From Phenylobacterium sp. LH3H17 (lineage in GTDB: Bacteria; Pseudomonadota; Alphaproteobacteria; Caulobacterales; Caulobacteraceae): a stretch of 64,000 nt of DNA. Position numbers and translations under genes: made by a program. Of the stretch, positions 25,777 to 34,109 are shown in pieces. The stretch lies in NCBI RefSeq assembly GCF_024298925.1, contig NZ_CP101283.1, positions 868,001-932,000 on the forward strand, given 5' to 3'. The first letter of the stretch is position 1. Each line of letters begins with the position of its first letter. Below the pieces are notes generated by a model. It worked only from the letters and a program-made list of their open reading frames with translations, did no database searches and was not told where the DNA came from.

Positions 25777-26280
25777 CTAGATGTAGCGGCGCAGCGAACG
25801 AGCCAGTTCGTTGGCGCCCGAGCGCTTCTTGGTCTGGGCCGGCTGATAGGCCACCCGGGCGTGCTCCAGGCAGTAGGGACCGTCGTCCTGGCGGCGGCCG
25901 CAGAAGGTGAAACCGTCGCTGGACGGATCGCCGATCGGCCACTTGCACATGTGGGCGCCGAGCGTCAGCACCGTGGCGGTGCCCGGGGCTTCCTCGACGT
26001 AGCGGACGGGCGAGGGGACAGGCAGGTTCTGCGCGCTGACCGGCTCGGCCAAGCGGCGCGGCGCGGCGGGCTGGACCGCCGGACGGGCGGGACGCGGAGC
26101 CTTGAACACCGGACGGGCCGGCTTGGACGGCGTGGCGCGGCCCGAGAGCCCCAGGCGGTGGACCTTTCCGATGACGGCGTTGCGGGTCACCCCGCCCAAT
26201 TGTTTCGCGATCTGGCTGGCCGATAGGCCGTCCTGCCAGAGCTTCTTAAGATTCTCGACGCGTTCGTCGGTCCAACCCAT
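25777..26280 (-). CDS. gcrA: GcrA cell-cycle regulator
   Basis: GcrA is a Caulobacter sigma-70-binding regulator that activates S-phase genes at GANTC sites methylated by CcrM. It is 167 residues. The N-terminal DNA-binding domain is intact: MGWTDERVENLKKLW, then SASQIAKQLGG-V-TRNAVIGKVHRLGL. A Pro/Ala-rich linker follows. The C-terminal sigma-binding domain has CKWPIGDP and FCGRRQDDGPYCLEHARVAY. Its presence is a strong marker of alphaproteobacteria and, with its other neighbours, of Caulobacterales. The 225 bp upstream contain no clear consensus CtrA or DnaA box. Confidence 0.98.
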   Translation of the reverse strand: MGWTDERVENLKKLWQDGLSASQIAKQLGGVTRNAVIGKVHRLGLSGRATPSKPARPVFKAPRPARPAVQPAAPRRLAEPVSAQNLPVPSPVRYVEEAPGTATVLTLGAHMCKWPIGDPSSDGFTFCGRRQDDGPYCLEHARVAYQPAQTKKRSGANELARSLRRYI

Positions 26281-26505
26281 GTCTGGCCTCCACCGTTTGG
26301 TAACGTCCCGGCGCCGCCCCCGCGGTGGTGTCCGGGATCAACATCTTGTGGCAGCACGCTTTTGCGGGCTCCATCAACTACTAGATATCGTAACTAAATC
26401 CCTAACGGCCACAATAGGCGCCACACGCTTAGTCCACAGGAACAAGATGTAGCGTCGCCACGCCGCACCCTTGCGATCTGCGCGCGGCGGGCGCACATCG
26501 GCGGC

Positions 26506-27327
26506 ATGAAGGATGTTCCCGACGCCCCGGCGGTCATTCCGCCCCTGCCGCGCGACTATCACGGCTTCAACTGGGCCGGCTTTTCGACCCTCTACCTGCG
26601 CGAAATCCGCCGCTTCTGGAAGGTGGGGATGCAGACCCTCGCCGCGCCGGTGGTCACGGCCCTGCTCTATATGATGGTCTTCGTGGTGGCCGTGCGCGGC
26701 GCGGCGCCGCCGATCCACGGCACGCCCTTCGCGACCTTCGTGGCGCCGGGTCTGATCATGATGCAGATCCTCAACAACGCTTTCGCCAACTCGTCCTCGT
26801 CGCTGCTGCAGGCCAAGTTCAACGGCCTGATCGGCGACTTCATGACCCCGCCGCTCACCCCGCTGGAACAGGTCGGCGCCTTCGCGCTTGGCGCGGCGAC
26901 CCGCGGCGTCGTGGTCGGCACGGTCACCTGGCTGGCGGTGTTGCCTTTCGCCAGCCTGCCGATCGTCCACCTGTGGGCGATCCTCTACTACGGGATCGGC
27001 GCGGCCCTGATCCTGGGCTTCCTCGGCATCATGGCCGGTCTGTGGGCGGAGAAGTTCGATCACATGGCGGTGGTGACCAATTTCATCATCATGCCGCTGA
27101 CCTTCTTGTCGGGCACCTTCTACCTGGTCGACAAGCTGCCAGAGCCGTTCCGAACGGCCAGCCATTTCAACCCGTTCTTCTATCTGATCGACGGCTTCCG
27201 CTACGGCTTCATCGGCCATGCGGAGGGCTCGCTGGTCGCGGGCATGGGCATGACAGCCGGCCTGGTCGCGGCCTTCGCCTTCACCTGCCTGTGGATGTTC
27301 GAGACCGGCTACAAGCTGAAGACCTGA
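26506..27327 (+). CDS. ABC-2 type transporter permease
   Basis: A 273-residue membrane protein with six membrane helices, of the ABC-2/YadH type used for drug, polysaccharide or lipid export. FSTLYLREIRRFWKV precedes the first helix, and the late segment has TFLSGTFYLVDKLP and NPFFYLIDGFRYGFIG, both typical. No ATP-binding gene is adjacent, so its partner must be encoded elsewhere. It is divergent from gcrA. Confidence 0.92.
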   Translation: MKDVPDAPAVIPPLPRDYHGFNWAGFSTLYLREIRRFWKVGMQTLAAPVVTALLYMMVFVVAVRGAAPPIHGTPFATFVAPGLIMMQILNNAFANSSSSLLQAKFNGLIGDFMTPPLTPLEQVGAFALGAATRGVVVGTVTWLAVLPFASLPIVHLWAILYYGIGAALILGFLGIMAGLWAEKFDHMAVVTNFIIMPLTFLSGTFYLVDKLPEPFRTASHFNPFFYLIDGFRYGFIGHAEGSLVAGMGMTAGLVAAFAFTCLWMFETGYKLKT

Positions 27328-27339
27328 GGTCGCGCCGGC

Positions 27340-28695
27340 CTAGCCTGCCGGCGCTATCTCCAGGCGCGGGGTCCCCTGGACGTCCAGCCGGATCTGGCCG
27401 CGCCCCGGCCGCGTCAACCGGACAGGGGCGGCCTTCTCGTCCAGCCGCCGGCGCAGCAGGATCAACCGGGTCTCGAGGTTATCCTTCAGGTCGGGCAGCC
27501 TGAGGCTGGGTTCAAGGCGGATTTCGCGGTTGGTGAAGTCGCGCCGTCCCGTCTCCACGAACACCTGCAGCAGGTGAAACAGCAGCCGGCCGGGCACCCC
27601 CTTGATCAGGTAGGCGTCGTCGATGAACACGCTGTCGTCGAAGCTGAAGGACTTCACCCGAAAGCTCCCGGCGGCGACGCCTCCCGCTGCGCCGGCCAAC
27701 GGTGGGGCGAGGGGCGCGGCGGATTCGCGGGCCTCAAGTTCGGCCAGGCGAAGGCTGGCGGCCAACTGGGCGCCGATCAGGGTCAAGGCGTCCTCGTCCT
27801 CGCCGGTGAAGCTGAACCGCTCGGGGGACTCGGCGAACAGAACGCCCGTCGCCCGCCCGCGGCTGACCATCGGCGCGGCCAGCTGGCTCTGGGGCTCGAC
27901 GAGGCCGGGCAACGGTATGTGGCGCGCCGCATCGATCTCGGCCGAGTTCCGAACGGCCTCGGCGAAACGTCGCCCCCGGCTCATGTCGCTGAGGCGGACC
28001 GGTTGCAGGGTCGCCGCGGCGATGCCGATGGAGCCATCCCCCAGCGCCACCTCGGAGCCGACCCCGCCGACCGCATAGCCGCGGCTGGCAAGGGTGGTCA
28101 GGCGCGCGGCGCCTTCGTCCAGTGAAAGGACCATCACGTTGGCGAAGCCGAGGTCGCGGGTCAGTCCGTCCAGCGTGCGGTCGATCATGGCGTCGGCGTC
28201 GGACTGGGCGGCCACCGTCGCCGCCAGCCGCGCGGCCAGGGCCAGGCGCTCTCCGTCATTGACCGGTTCCGGCGGCCGTACGGCGGTCACCGCGGCGCCG
28301 CCCGGCGCGGGGCGGCAATCTATCACGCGATAGAGGTCGGCGCTGCGCAGGGCCATGACCTCGCCCATGGCGTGCTGGGAACTGATGGCCTTGAGCTGGG
28401 CGGCCATGCGCTCGAAGGTCTCGCCCTCGCCGAGGGAGCGTTCGTAGGCCAGGTCGAGTGCGTATTGCTGTCCGGTCCGCCCGTCGACGACCACCAGCGC
28501 GGCGCGTCCGGTGGCCTTCACGTTGGCGACGGTCTTGGAGAAGAACTGGTTGGAGAGGGCCACGTGGGTCTCGTCCACCAGATAGACCTGGGAGAGATAT
28601 GAGACATTGGGCGTGCCGGCCGCGTCGAGCGTCGCGACGATCGACGGGATCACCCCTTCGAAGCAGTCGCGGATGGCGCTGAGGGGCACGGTCAT
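27340..28695 (-). CDS. Flavin split-barrel (PPOX)-GAF-winged-helix regulator
   Basis: A 451-residue multidomain protein. Residues about 1-130 form an FMN-binding split barrel like pyridoxamine-5'-phosphate oxidase (VSYLSQVYLVDETHVALSNQFF). About 160-310 form a GAF-type sensor domain (DADAMIDRTLDGLTRDLGF). The last 100 residues resemble an OmpR-like winged helix (VKSFSFDDSVFIDDAYLI through LLRRRLDEK), suggesting DNA binding. The ATG overlaps the stop of the preceding PPOX gene by 4 bp. Ligand and target are unknown; a redox or small-molecule switch is inferred. Confidence 0.75.
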   Translation of the reverse strand: MTVPLSAIRDCFEGVIPSIVATLDAAGTPNVSYLSQVYLVDETHVALSNQFFSKTVANVKATGRAALVVVDGRTGQQYALDLAYERSLGEGETFERMAAQLKAISSQHAMGEVMALRSADLYRVIDCRPAPGGAAVTAVRPPEPVNDGERLALAARLAATVAAQSDADAMIDRTLDGLTRDLGFANVMVLSLDEGAARLTTLASRGYAVGGVGSEVALGDGSIGIAAATLQPVRLSDMSRGRRFAEAVRNSAEIDAARHIPLPGLVEPQSQLAAPMVSRGRATGVLFAESPERFSFTGEDEDALTLIGAQLAASLRLAELEARESAAPLAPPLAGAAGGVAAGSFRVKSFSFDDSVFIDDAYLIKGVPGRLLFHLLQVFVETGRRDFTNREIRLEPSLRLPDLKDNLETRLILLRRRLDEKAAPVRLTRPGRGQIRLDVQGTPRLEIAPAG

Positions 28696-29207
28696 GGCGC
28701 GACCTTGCCGAGCTGCGCGCCGGCCCCGGGACCGGGGGTCTGGGCGAAGGTCGAGCTGGGGCTCAATCGCAGCCGCACCAGCCCGACCCGGGTGAGCCAC
28801 TGGTCGATCTGGCGCTGCTGCACTCCCAGATCCAGCAGCACCCTGGTCATGTCGTCCGCATAGCGTTCGGCCACCACCTGATCGGCGGGGTCCACGGGCG
28901 CGACGTCCACAACCTCGCCCTTGAGCTGGAAGGTCTTGTAGTCGGAAGGCCGGCAGGCGGTGAAGGCGATCTGCGAGCCGGCCGCGACGCCCCCGAGGGC
29001 GTCGGCCCATTGGCTGGGCGAAGCGAAGATGTCGATGGCGTCGCGCTCAGGCGTCACGCGGGCTCCGATGGCGCGGCCGACGGCCGGCAGGCCCGCGAGG
29101 CTTCGCGTCCCCAAAACCATCATCACCGGGCCTTCAATGAAGGCCGCCAAGTCCTGTCCGATCACGCGCCGCCACCCCATCGCGGTCCGCCGCGACACTA
29201 GCTGCAT
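28692..29207 (-). CDS. Pyridoxamine 5'-phosphate oxidase-like flavin-binding protein
   Basis: A 171-residue protein with a split-barrel fold (VMMVLGTRSLAGLPAVGRAIGAR, then TFQLKGEVVDVAPVD). The C-terminus has SSTFAQTPGPGAGA. It is the first gene of a two-gene minus-strand operon, overlapping the PPOX-GAF-winged-helix gene (ATGA). The start is uncertain: ATG 29207 is listed, but ATG 29180 (MGWRR) would also suit the fold. It is divergent from a hemerythrin-domain gene. It lacks enough sequence to name a substrate. Confidence 0.75.
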   Translation of the reverse strand: MQLVSRRTAMGWRRVIGQDLAAFIEGPVMMVLGTRSLAGLPAVGRAIGARVTPERDAIDIFASPSQWADALGGVAAGSQIAFTACRPSDYKTFQLKGEVVDVAPVDPADQVVAERYADDMTRVLLDLGVQQRQIDQWLTRVGLVRLRLSPSSTFAQTPGPGAGAQLGKVAP

Positions 29208-29343
29208 AGCGTAATCTTAGGAACGCCGTTCGCCCGATAGGAACCATTTAGGATGAGGGGCCGGGGAGCCGCGCCTACAGAGCGTCCATCGAAACCCCGC
29301 CGCCGCGACGCCTCGTCGAAGCGGCTAGATGATGAGACGCCCA

Positions 29344-30039
29344 ATGTCCGAATCCGAATTCCTGACCCAGGCCGTCGCGGGCCGCTGGGACATCTATGGT
29401 CCGGTCCATAAGGGACTGCGACTCGCCCACGGCGACATGGCCGCCAGGCTGGGTCGCGCCGACTTCACCCGCGACCAGGGCAAGCTGCTGGCCGACCTCG
29501 CCGGCCACCTCGCGTTGGGAGCCAAGCATCTGGCCCACGAAGAGGCCCATATCCACGCCGCCCTGGAGGCCCGCGCGCCGGGCGCCACCGCCGATCTCGA
29601 CGCCCAGCACGACCATCACCGGGCGCAGTTCGACAGCCTGGCCATCTCCATCCGCGCCGTGCAGCACGCCGCCCCCGCCGACCGGCCGATGCTGGGCCGC
29701 GTGCTCTACCTGGCCTTCAGCGGCTTCGTCGCCGAGGACCTGGAGCACATGCGGCAGGAGGAGACGATCATCTGGCCGAAGCTGTGCGCCCTGTTCACCG
29801 ACCAGGAACTGGCCGGGATTGAGATGGCGATCATCGGATCGCTGGCGCCGGAAGAGGTCATCGCGTTCATGCGCCTGATGCTTCCGGCGATGAACCCCAC
29901 CGAGCGGACAGGCCTGCTCACCGGCATGAAGGCGGACGCCCCGCCCGAGGCCTACACGGCGGTGATCGAACTGGCGGCCCGGCCGACCCTGCCGGCCAAC
30001 GATTTCACGGAGCTCGAGCGGCAGGGGCTCGTCGCTTGA
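29344..30039 (+). CDS. Hemerythrin-domain protein
   Basis: A 231-residue protein from ATG 29344 (an ATG 15 bases upstream is also possible). Di-iron ligands of a hemerythrin fold are visible: PVHKGLRLAHGD, then HLAHEEAHIHAAL, HDHHRAQFD and HMRQEETIIWP. The second half (about 150-231) is an alpha-helical extension without further ligands. Hemerythrins bind O2 or respond to NO or iron. It is divergent from the PPOX operon and could share its control region (29208-29343). Confidence 0.85.
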   Translation: MSESEFLTQAVAGRWDIYGPVHKGLRLAHGDMAARLGRADFTRDQGKLLADLAGHLALGAKHLAHEEAHIHAALEARAPGATADLDAQHDHHRAQFDSLAISIRAVQHAAPADRPMLGRVLYLAFSGFVAEDLEHMRQEETIIWPKLCALFTDQELAGIEMAIIGSLAPEEVIAFMRLMLPAMNPTERTGLLTGMKADAPPEAYTAVIELAARPTLPANDFTELERQGLVA

Positions 30040-30116
30040 GGCCGCTCGCATCGGCCTGGGGGCGAACCGAAGATTGACAGACCGCCGTTCGAAGCCGAAA
30101 ACGCCAGGCCTTCCGG

Positions 30117-30140
30117 TCCCCGTCGCTCAAGCGGCGGGGA
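30117..30140 (+). terminator. Perfect hairpin between the hemerythrin gene and argD
   Basis: TCCCCGTCGC and GCGGCGGGGA pair over ten positions (one G-U type) with the loop TCAA, followed by TGCTTCCGTTTT. It could end the upstream transcript or form a leader stem in argD; it ends about 12 bases before the argD Shine-Dalgarno. Confidence 0.55.
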
Positions 30141-30165
30141 TGCTTCCGTTTTGGAGGGTTATCCC

Positions 30166-31395
30166 GTGTCCGAAAAGACCGCGCCTCAAGCCGCGACCGT
30201 TCCCAACGACCACATCATGGGCGTCTACAACCGCGCCCCGCTGGCGTTCGAACGAGGCGTGGGCGCGCGCCTCTACACCACGGACGGGGAGGAATACCTC
30301 GACTGCATGGCCGGCATCGCCACCACGGGCCTGGGCCACGCCAATCCCAAGCTGGTCCAGGCGCTGAAGGACCAGGCCGAGAAGCTCTGGCACGTCTCCA
30401 ACGTCTTCACGATCCCGGGCCAGGAGAAGCTCGCCAAGGTGCTGACGCAGGCCACCGGCCTCGACGTGGCCTTCTTCACCAACTCCGGCGCCGAGGCGAT
30501 CGAGTGCGCGATCAAGACCGCGCGCAAGTACCATTGGTCCAAGGGCCATCCGGAACGCATCGACATCATAGGCTTCGACGGTTCGTTCCACGGGCGCACG
30601 CTGGCGGCGGTGAACGCCTCGGGCAACGCCAGCTACCTCGAGGGCTTCGGCCCGCGCATGCCGGGCTTCATCCAGCTGCCCTTCGACGACTTCGACGCCC
30701 TGAAGGCGGCGGTCGGCCCGACCACCGCGGCGATCATCATCGAGCCCGTCCAGGGCGAGGGCGGCGCGCGTTCGCTGTCGGAACAGAGCCTCAAGGACCT
30801 GCGCCGGCTCTGCGACGAGACCGGGACCCTGCTGATCCTTGATGAGATCCAGTGCGGCCTGGGACGCACCGGCAAGCTCTTCGCCCATGAGTGGGCGCAG
30901 GGCGCGACCCCGGACATCATGGCGGTGGCCAAGGCCCTGGGCGGAGGCTTCCCGGTCGGCGCCTGCCTGGCCACGGCCGAGGCCGCCTCGGGCATGGGCG
31001 TCGGTTCCCACGGCTCCACCTATGGCGGCAACCCGCTGGCCATGGCCGTGGCGCTGGCCGCCATGGAAGAGCTGACCAGCCCTGAGCTGCTGGCCAATGT
31101 CCGAGAGGTCGCGGGCTATTTCAATCAGCAGTTCACCGGCCTGAAGGACCGCTATCCGGACGTCATCCTCGACATCCGCGGCAAGGGCCTGCTGATCGGT
31201 CTGAAGCTGGCCACGCCGAACCGCGAGATGATGCAGCATGCCCGCGACCAGCACCTGCTGATCGCCGGCGGCGGCGACAACTGCGTGCGCCTTCTGCCGC
31301 CGCTGAACCTGACCCTCGACGAGGCCCGCGAGGCGGTCGAGCGTCTGGAGCGCGCCTGCGACGCCGCCCGCGCCAAGGCCAAGGCCGCGGCTTAG
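30166..31395 (+). CDS. argD: Acetylornithine aminotransferase
   Basis: A class III PLP aminotransferase of arginine (and lysine) synthesis. It is 409 residues, with FTNSGAEAIECAIKTARKY, FDGSFHGRTLA and DEIQCGLGRTGK. The PLP-binding Lys is 256 in AKALGGGFPVGA, and SHGSTYGGNPLA follows. GTG at 30166 is used because GGAGG lies nine bases before it. The next gene is argF, so two adjacent arginine steps are clustered, though a repeat element with a T-run lies between them. Confidence 0.96.
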   Translation: MSEKTAPQAATVPNDHIMGVYNRAPLAFERGVGARLYTTDGEEYLDCMAGIATTGLGHANPKLVQALKDQAEKLWHVSNVFTIPGQEKLAKVLTQATGLDVAFFTNSGAEAIECAIKTARKYHWSKGHPERIDIIGFDGSFHGRTLAAVNASGNASYLEGFGPRMPGFIQLPFDDFDALKAAVGPTTAAIIIEPVQGEGGARSLSEQSLKDLRRLCDETGTLLILDEIQCGLGRTGKLFAHEWAQGATPDIMAVAKALGGGFPVGACLATAEAASGMGVGSHGSTYGGNPLAMAVALAAMEELTSPELLANVREVAGYFNQQFTGLKDRYPDVILDIRGKGLLIGLKLATPNREMMQHARDQHLLIAGGGDNCVRLLPPLNLTLDEAREAVERLERACDAARAKAKAAA

Positions 31396-31403
31396 GAACC
31401 AAT

Positions 31404-31531
31404 CCGCTCATCCCGGCCCCCTTGGCTCGGCCGAAAGGCCGACCCAAGGGTAGACCAAGGGCCGGGACCCAGGTGAAACCCTCCGCTCTCGCCAGATGAA
31501 TCTGGGTCCCGGCCTTCGCCGGGATGAGCGG
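31404..31531 (+). repeat. Palindromic element copy 2 with a nested inverted repeat
   Basis: The same outer arms as at 1832-1940. The left arm (from 31404) is interrupted by about 40 nt, themselves palindromic: CCCTTGG-x-CGGCC-GAAA-GGCCG-x-CCAAGGG. The right arm is intact at 31502-31531. It is followed at once by GAGTTTTTTGG, so the hairpin could act as a terminator between argD and argF. Only two copies are visible in this window. Confidence 0.85.
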
Positions 31532-31551
31532 AGTTTTTTGGAATTCCACCG

Positions 31552-32490
31552 ATGACCCAACCCGTGAGACACTTCGTCGACCTCTGGCGGCTCTCCGGCG
31601 CCGACCTGCGCGCCATCCTGGATGACGCCGCCGCCCGTAAGGCCGCCCGCCGCGGCTGGACACAGGGCCGCGTGGATCCCGACGCCCCGGCCTCGGAACG
31701 CACCCTGGCGATGATCTTCCAGAAGAACTCGACCCGCACCCGCTTCTCCTTCGACGCGGCCATGCGCCAGCTGGGCGGCGACACGATCATCTCGACGTCC
31801 GCCGACATGCAGCTCGGTCGTGGGGAAAGCATCGAGGACACCGCCAAGGTGCTCTCGCGGATGGTGGACGCCATCATGATCCGCGCCAACAGCCACGAAG
31901 ACGTGGAGCGGCTGGCCTTCGCCTCGACCGTCCCGGTGATCAACGGCCTCAGCGACAAGGGCCATCCCTGCCAGATCCTGGCCGACCTGATGACCTTCGA
32001 GGAGCATCGCGGGCCGGTGGCCGGCAAGACCCTGGCCTGGGTGGGCGATGGCAACAATGTCTGCGCCAGCTTCATCCACGCCGCGCCCAAGCTGGGCTTC
32101 CGGCTGAAGATCGCCAGCCCCGCCATCTACCATCCCGACCTGATGGACCTGGCCCGCGCCCAGTCCGAGCAGGGCCAGGTAGAGGCCACCGACGACCCGC
32201 GCGCCGCCGTCGAGGGCGCCGACTGCGTCATGACCGACACCTGGGTCTCCATGGGCGACACCGACCACGACGAGCGCCTCGAGGCTCTCGAGCCCTACCA
32301 GGTCGACGAGAAGCTGATGTCCCTGGCCGCGCCGGAGAGCGTGTTCCTGCACTGCCTGCCGGCCCACCGCGGCGAGGAGGTGACCGACGCGGTCATCGAC
32401 GGTCCGCGCAGCCTGATCTGGGACGAGGCCGAGAACCGCATCCACGCGCAGAAGTCGATCCTGGCCTGGTGCTTCGGGAAGATCGGGTAG
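31552..32490 (+). CDS. argF: Ornithine carbamoyltransferase
   Basis: Transfers a carbamoyl group to ornithine to make citrulline in arginine synthesis. At 312 residues it has the normal length. Carbamoyl-phosphate binding is by S60-T-R-T63 in [35 protein letters not shown] and the catalytic HCLP at 267-270 (Cys268) are all present. It lies 156 bp after argD, across a repeat element. Confidence 0.97.
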   Translation: MTQPVRHFVDLWRLSGADLRAILDDAAARKAARRGWTQGRVDPDAPASERTLAMIFQKNSTRTRFSFDAAMRQLGGDTIISTSADMQLGRGESIEDTAKVLSRMVDAIMIRANSHEDVERLAFASTVPVINGLSDKGHPCQILADLMTFEEHRGPVAGKTLAWVGDGNNVCASFIHAAPKLGFRLKIASPAIYHPDLMDLARAQSEQGQVEATDDPRAAVEGADCVMTDTWVSMGDTDHDERLEALEPYQVDEKLMSLAAPESVFLHCLPAHRGEEVTDAVIDGPRSLIWDEAENRIHAQKSILAWCFGKIG

Positions 32491-32561
32491 CCCTCTCGTC
32501 GGTTGGCGAGGCGGAACGCCGCGCTCGCAAACGAGGGCTCGTCGCCCTATATCCCCGCACC

Positions 32562-33476
32562 ATGCCGAACTCGCCGCTGCCCATCGCCCCCGATGACCTC
32601 GTCGCCCCGTTCCAGATCGAGGGCGAGACCGTGCGCGGCCGCCTGGTCCGTCTGGGTCCCGCGGTCGACACGATCCTCAGGGCCCACGCCTATCCGGAGG
32701 CCGTGGCCAACCTGTTGGGCGAGGCCTGCGCGCTGGCGGGCCTGGTCGGGTCGAGCCTGAAGTTCGAGGGCCGGCTGATCATCCAGGCCCAGGGCGACGG
32801 CCCCGTGCGCTACGTGGTGGCCGACTACGACACCTCCGGCGCCCTGCGCGGCTATTGCCGCTTCGACCCCGAGGCGGTCGCCGAGGCGGCCACGGGCTTC
32901 ATCCGTCCAGGCGCCAAGACTCTGCTGGGCGGCGGGGTGTTCATCATGACCGTGGACCAGGGCGCGGACATGGACCGCTACCAGGGCGTGACCCCCATCG
33001 AGGGCGAGACCCTGGCGCTCTGCGCCGAGCAGTACTTCGCCCAGTCCGAGCAGACGCCCACCCGTGTGCGCCTGGCGGTGGGCCAGGCCGACGCGGGGGA
33101 GGGGCCTCACTGGCGGGCCGGCGGCATGCTGATCCAGAACATCGCCGAGGACGAGGCGCGCGGCTCCCACGGCGAAGCGTGGCGCCGCACCCAGGCATTC
33201 TTCGAGACCATCGGCGAGGACGAGCTGCTGGACCCGACCATCTCGGCCGAGACCCTGCTGTTCCGCCTGTTCCATGAAGACGGCGTGCGGGTGTTCGAGC
33301 CCAAGGCTCTCCAGGCCTTCTGCCGCTGCTCGCAGACGCGCATCGAGGGCGTGCTGCGATCCTTCGGCGCCGAGGAACAGGCCGATATGGTCGAGCCCGA
33401 CGGCAAGATCCGGGTGACCTGCGAATACTGCTCCACCGTCTATGTGGTGGAGCCCGAGGCGATCGCCGCGGCCTAG
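32562..33476 (+). CDS. hslO: Redox-regulated chaperone Hsp33
   Basis: An oxidation-activated holdase chaperone in the cytoplasm. It is 304 residues. The C-terminal zinc-binding switch is complete: C254-R-C256 and C287-E-Y-C290. The long N-terminal beta-domain contains AGLVGSSLKFEGRLIIQ and YQGVTPIEG. ATG 32562 is the start that removes an unconserved extension. It follows argF by 71 bp. Confidence 0.95.
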   Translation: MPNSPLPIAPDDLVAPFQIEGETVRGRLVRLGPAVDTILRAHAYPEAVANLLGEACALAGLVGSSLKFEGRLIIQAQGDGPVRYVVADYDTSGALRGYCRFDPEAVAEAATGFIRPGAKTLLGGGVFIMTVDQGADMDRYQGVTPIEGETLALCAEQYFAQSEQTPTRVRLAVGQADAGEGPHWRAGGMLIQNIAEDEARGSHGEAWRRTQAFFETIGEDELLDPTISAETLLFRLFHEDGVRVFEPKALQAFCRCSQTRIEGVLRSFGAEEQADMVEPDGKIRVTCEYCSTVYVVEPEAIAAA

Positions 33477-33488
33477 CCCGTTTCTGCC

Positions 33489-33911
33489 CTAGGAAGGCGG
33501 CGCGAGGGGTTCGCCCTTCGAGAACGCCACCCGCCAGGTGCGGACTTCGCCGACGAACAGGCCGGCGGTTATGGCCGGGTCGGCGGCCATGACGGCCTTG
33601 GCCTCGTCCAGGCCGGCGGCGCGCAGCAGGATGACCCCCCCGTCGACCAGCGGGGCGTCGCCCTCGGTGTTGACGGTGGGCCCGGCGGCCAGCATCCGGC
33701 CCTCGGCGAACAGCTTCCGCATATAGATGCCGTGCGGGCCCATGGGCTGCTCGCGCAGGGGTTTGCCGACCAGCCAGGCGGGGCCGGTCCTGTAGTGGAT
33801 CACATAGACGGTCGGGATCGCGGCGGTCGACTTGGCGGGCGCTTGGGCGTCCTGGGCCAGGGCGGGGCCGGCGGCGACGGCAAGGATCATGGCGGCGAGC
33901 GCGAGCCTCAT
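33489..33911 (-). CDS. YciI-like domain protein with signal peptide
   Basis: A 140-residue protein with an N-terminal signal peptide (about 1-19, ALAAMILAVAAGPALAQ). The mature domain has the YciI fold of ferredoxin-like type: VYVIHYRTGPAW, then HGIYMRKLFAEGRMLAAGP, with DGGVILLRA and AVMAADPAI. A periplasmic YciI-like protein is less common than the cytoplasmic form. The function is not known. It is convergent with hslO and ends 12 bp away. Confidence 0.82.
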   Translation of the reverse strand: MRLALAAMILAVAAGPALAQDAQAPAKSTAAIPTVYVIHYRTGPAWLVGKPLREQPMGPHGIYMRKLFAEGRMLAAGPTVNTEGDAPLVDGGVILLRAAGLDEAKAVMAADPAITAGLFVGEVRTWRVAFSKGEPLAPPS

Positions 33912-34109
33912 GGCGGGCTCCAGGGTTTCAGGCGTCGAGGTGGTCGGCGCTATGGGGGAAGCTGCGCTTTAGAGTTGGTTCCTCATTTGACGGAATGAAG
34001 GCGGGCGGAGGGGCCAGATGCGCCACAGCCCCTCAAGGCCCTCGCGGCGCCATCCGCTCTGGCCTGGGGCCGCGACCGGCGCCAGGGTGACCCGGCGCGG
34101 GAGGCGGCT

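Noticed and set aside
26281..26505. CtrA and DnaA boxes before gcrA
   Set aside because: The best CtrA-like pair has a spacing of eight instead of seven, and the TTAGTCCACA-like stretch is not a proper DnaA box.
29208..29343. ECF sigma (GGAAC/CGTT) promoter upstream of the hemerythrin gene
   Set aside because: GGAAC occurs twice but no CGTT-type -10 element follows at the right distance.
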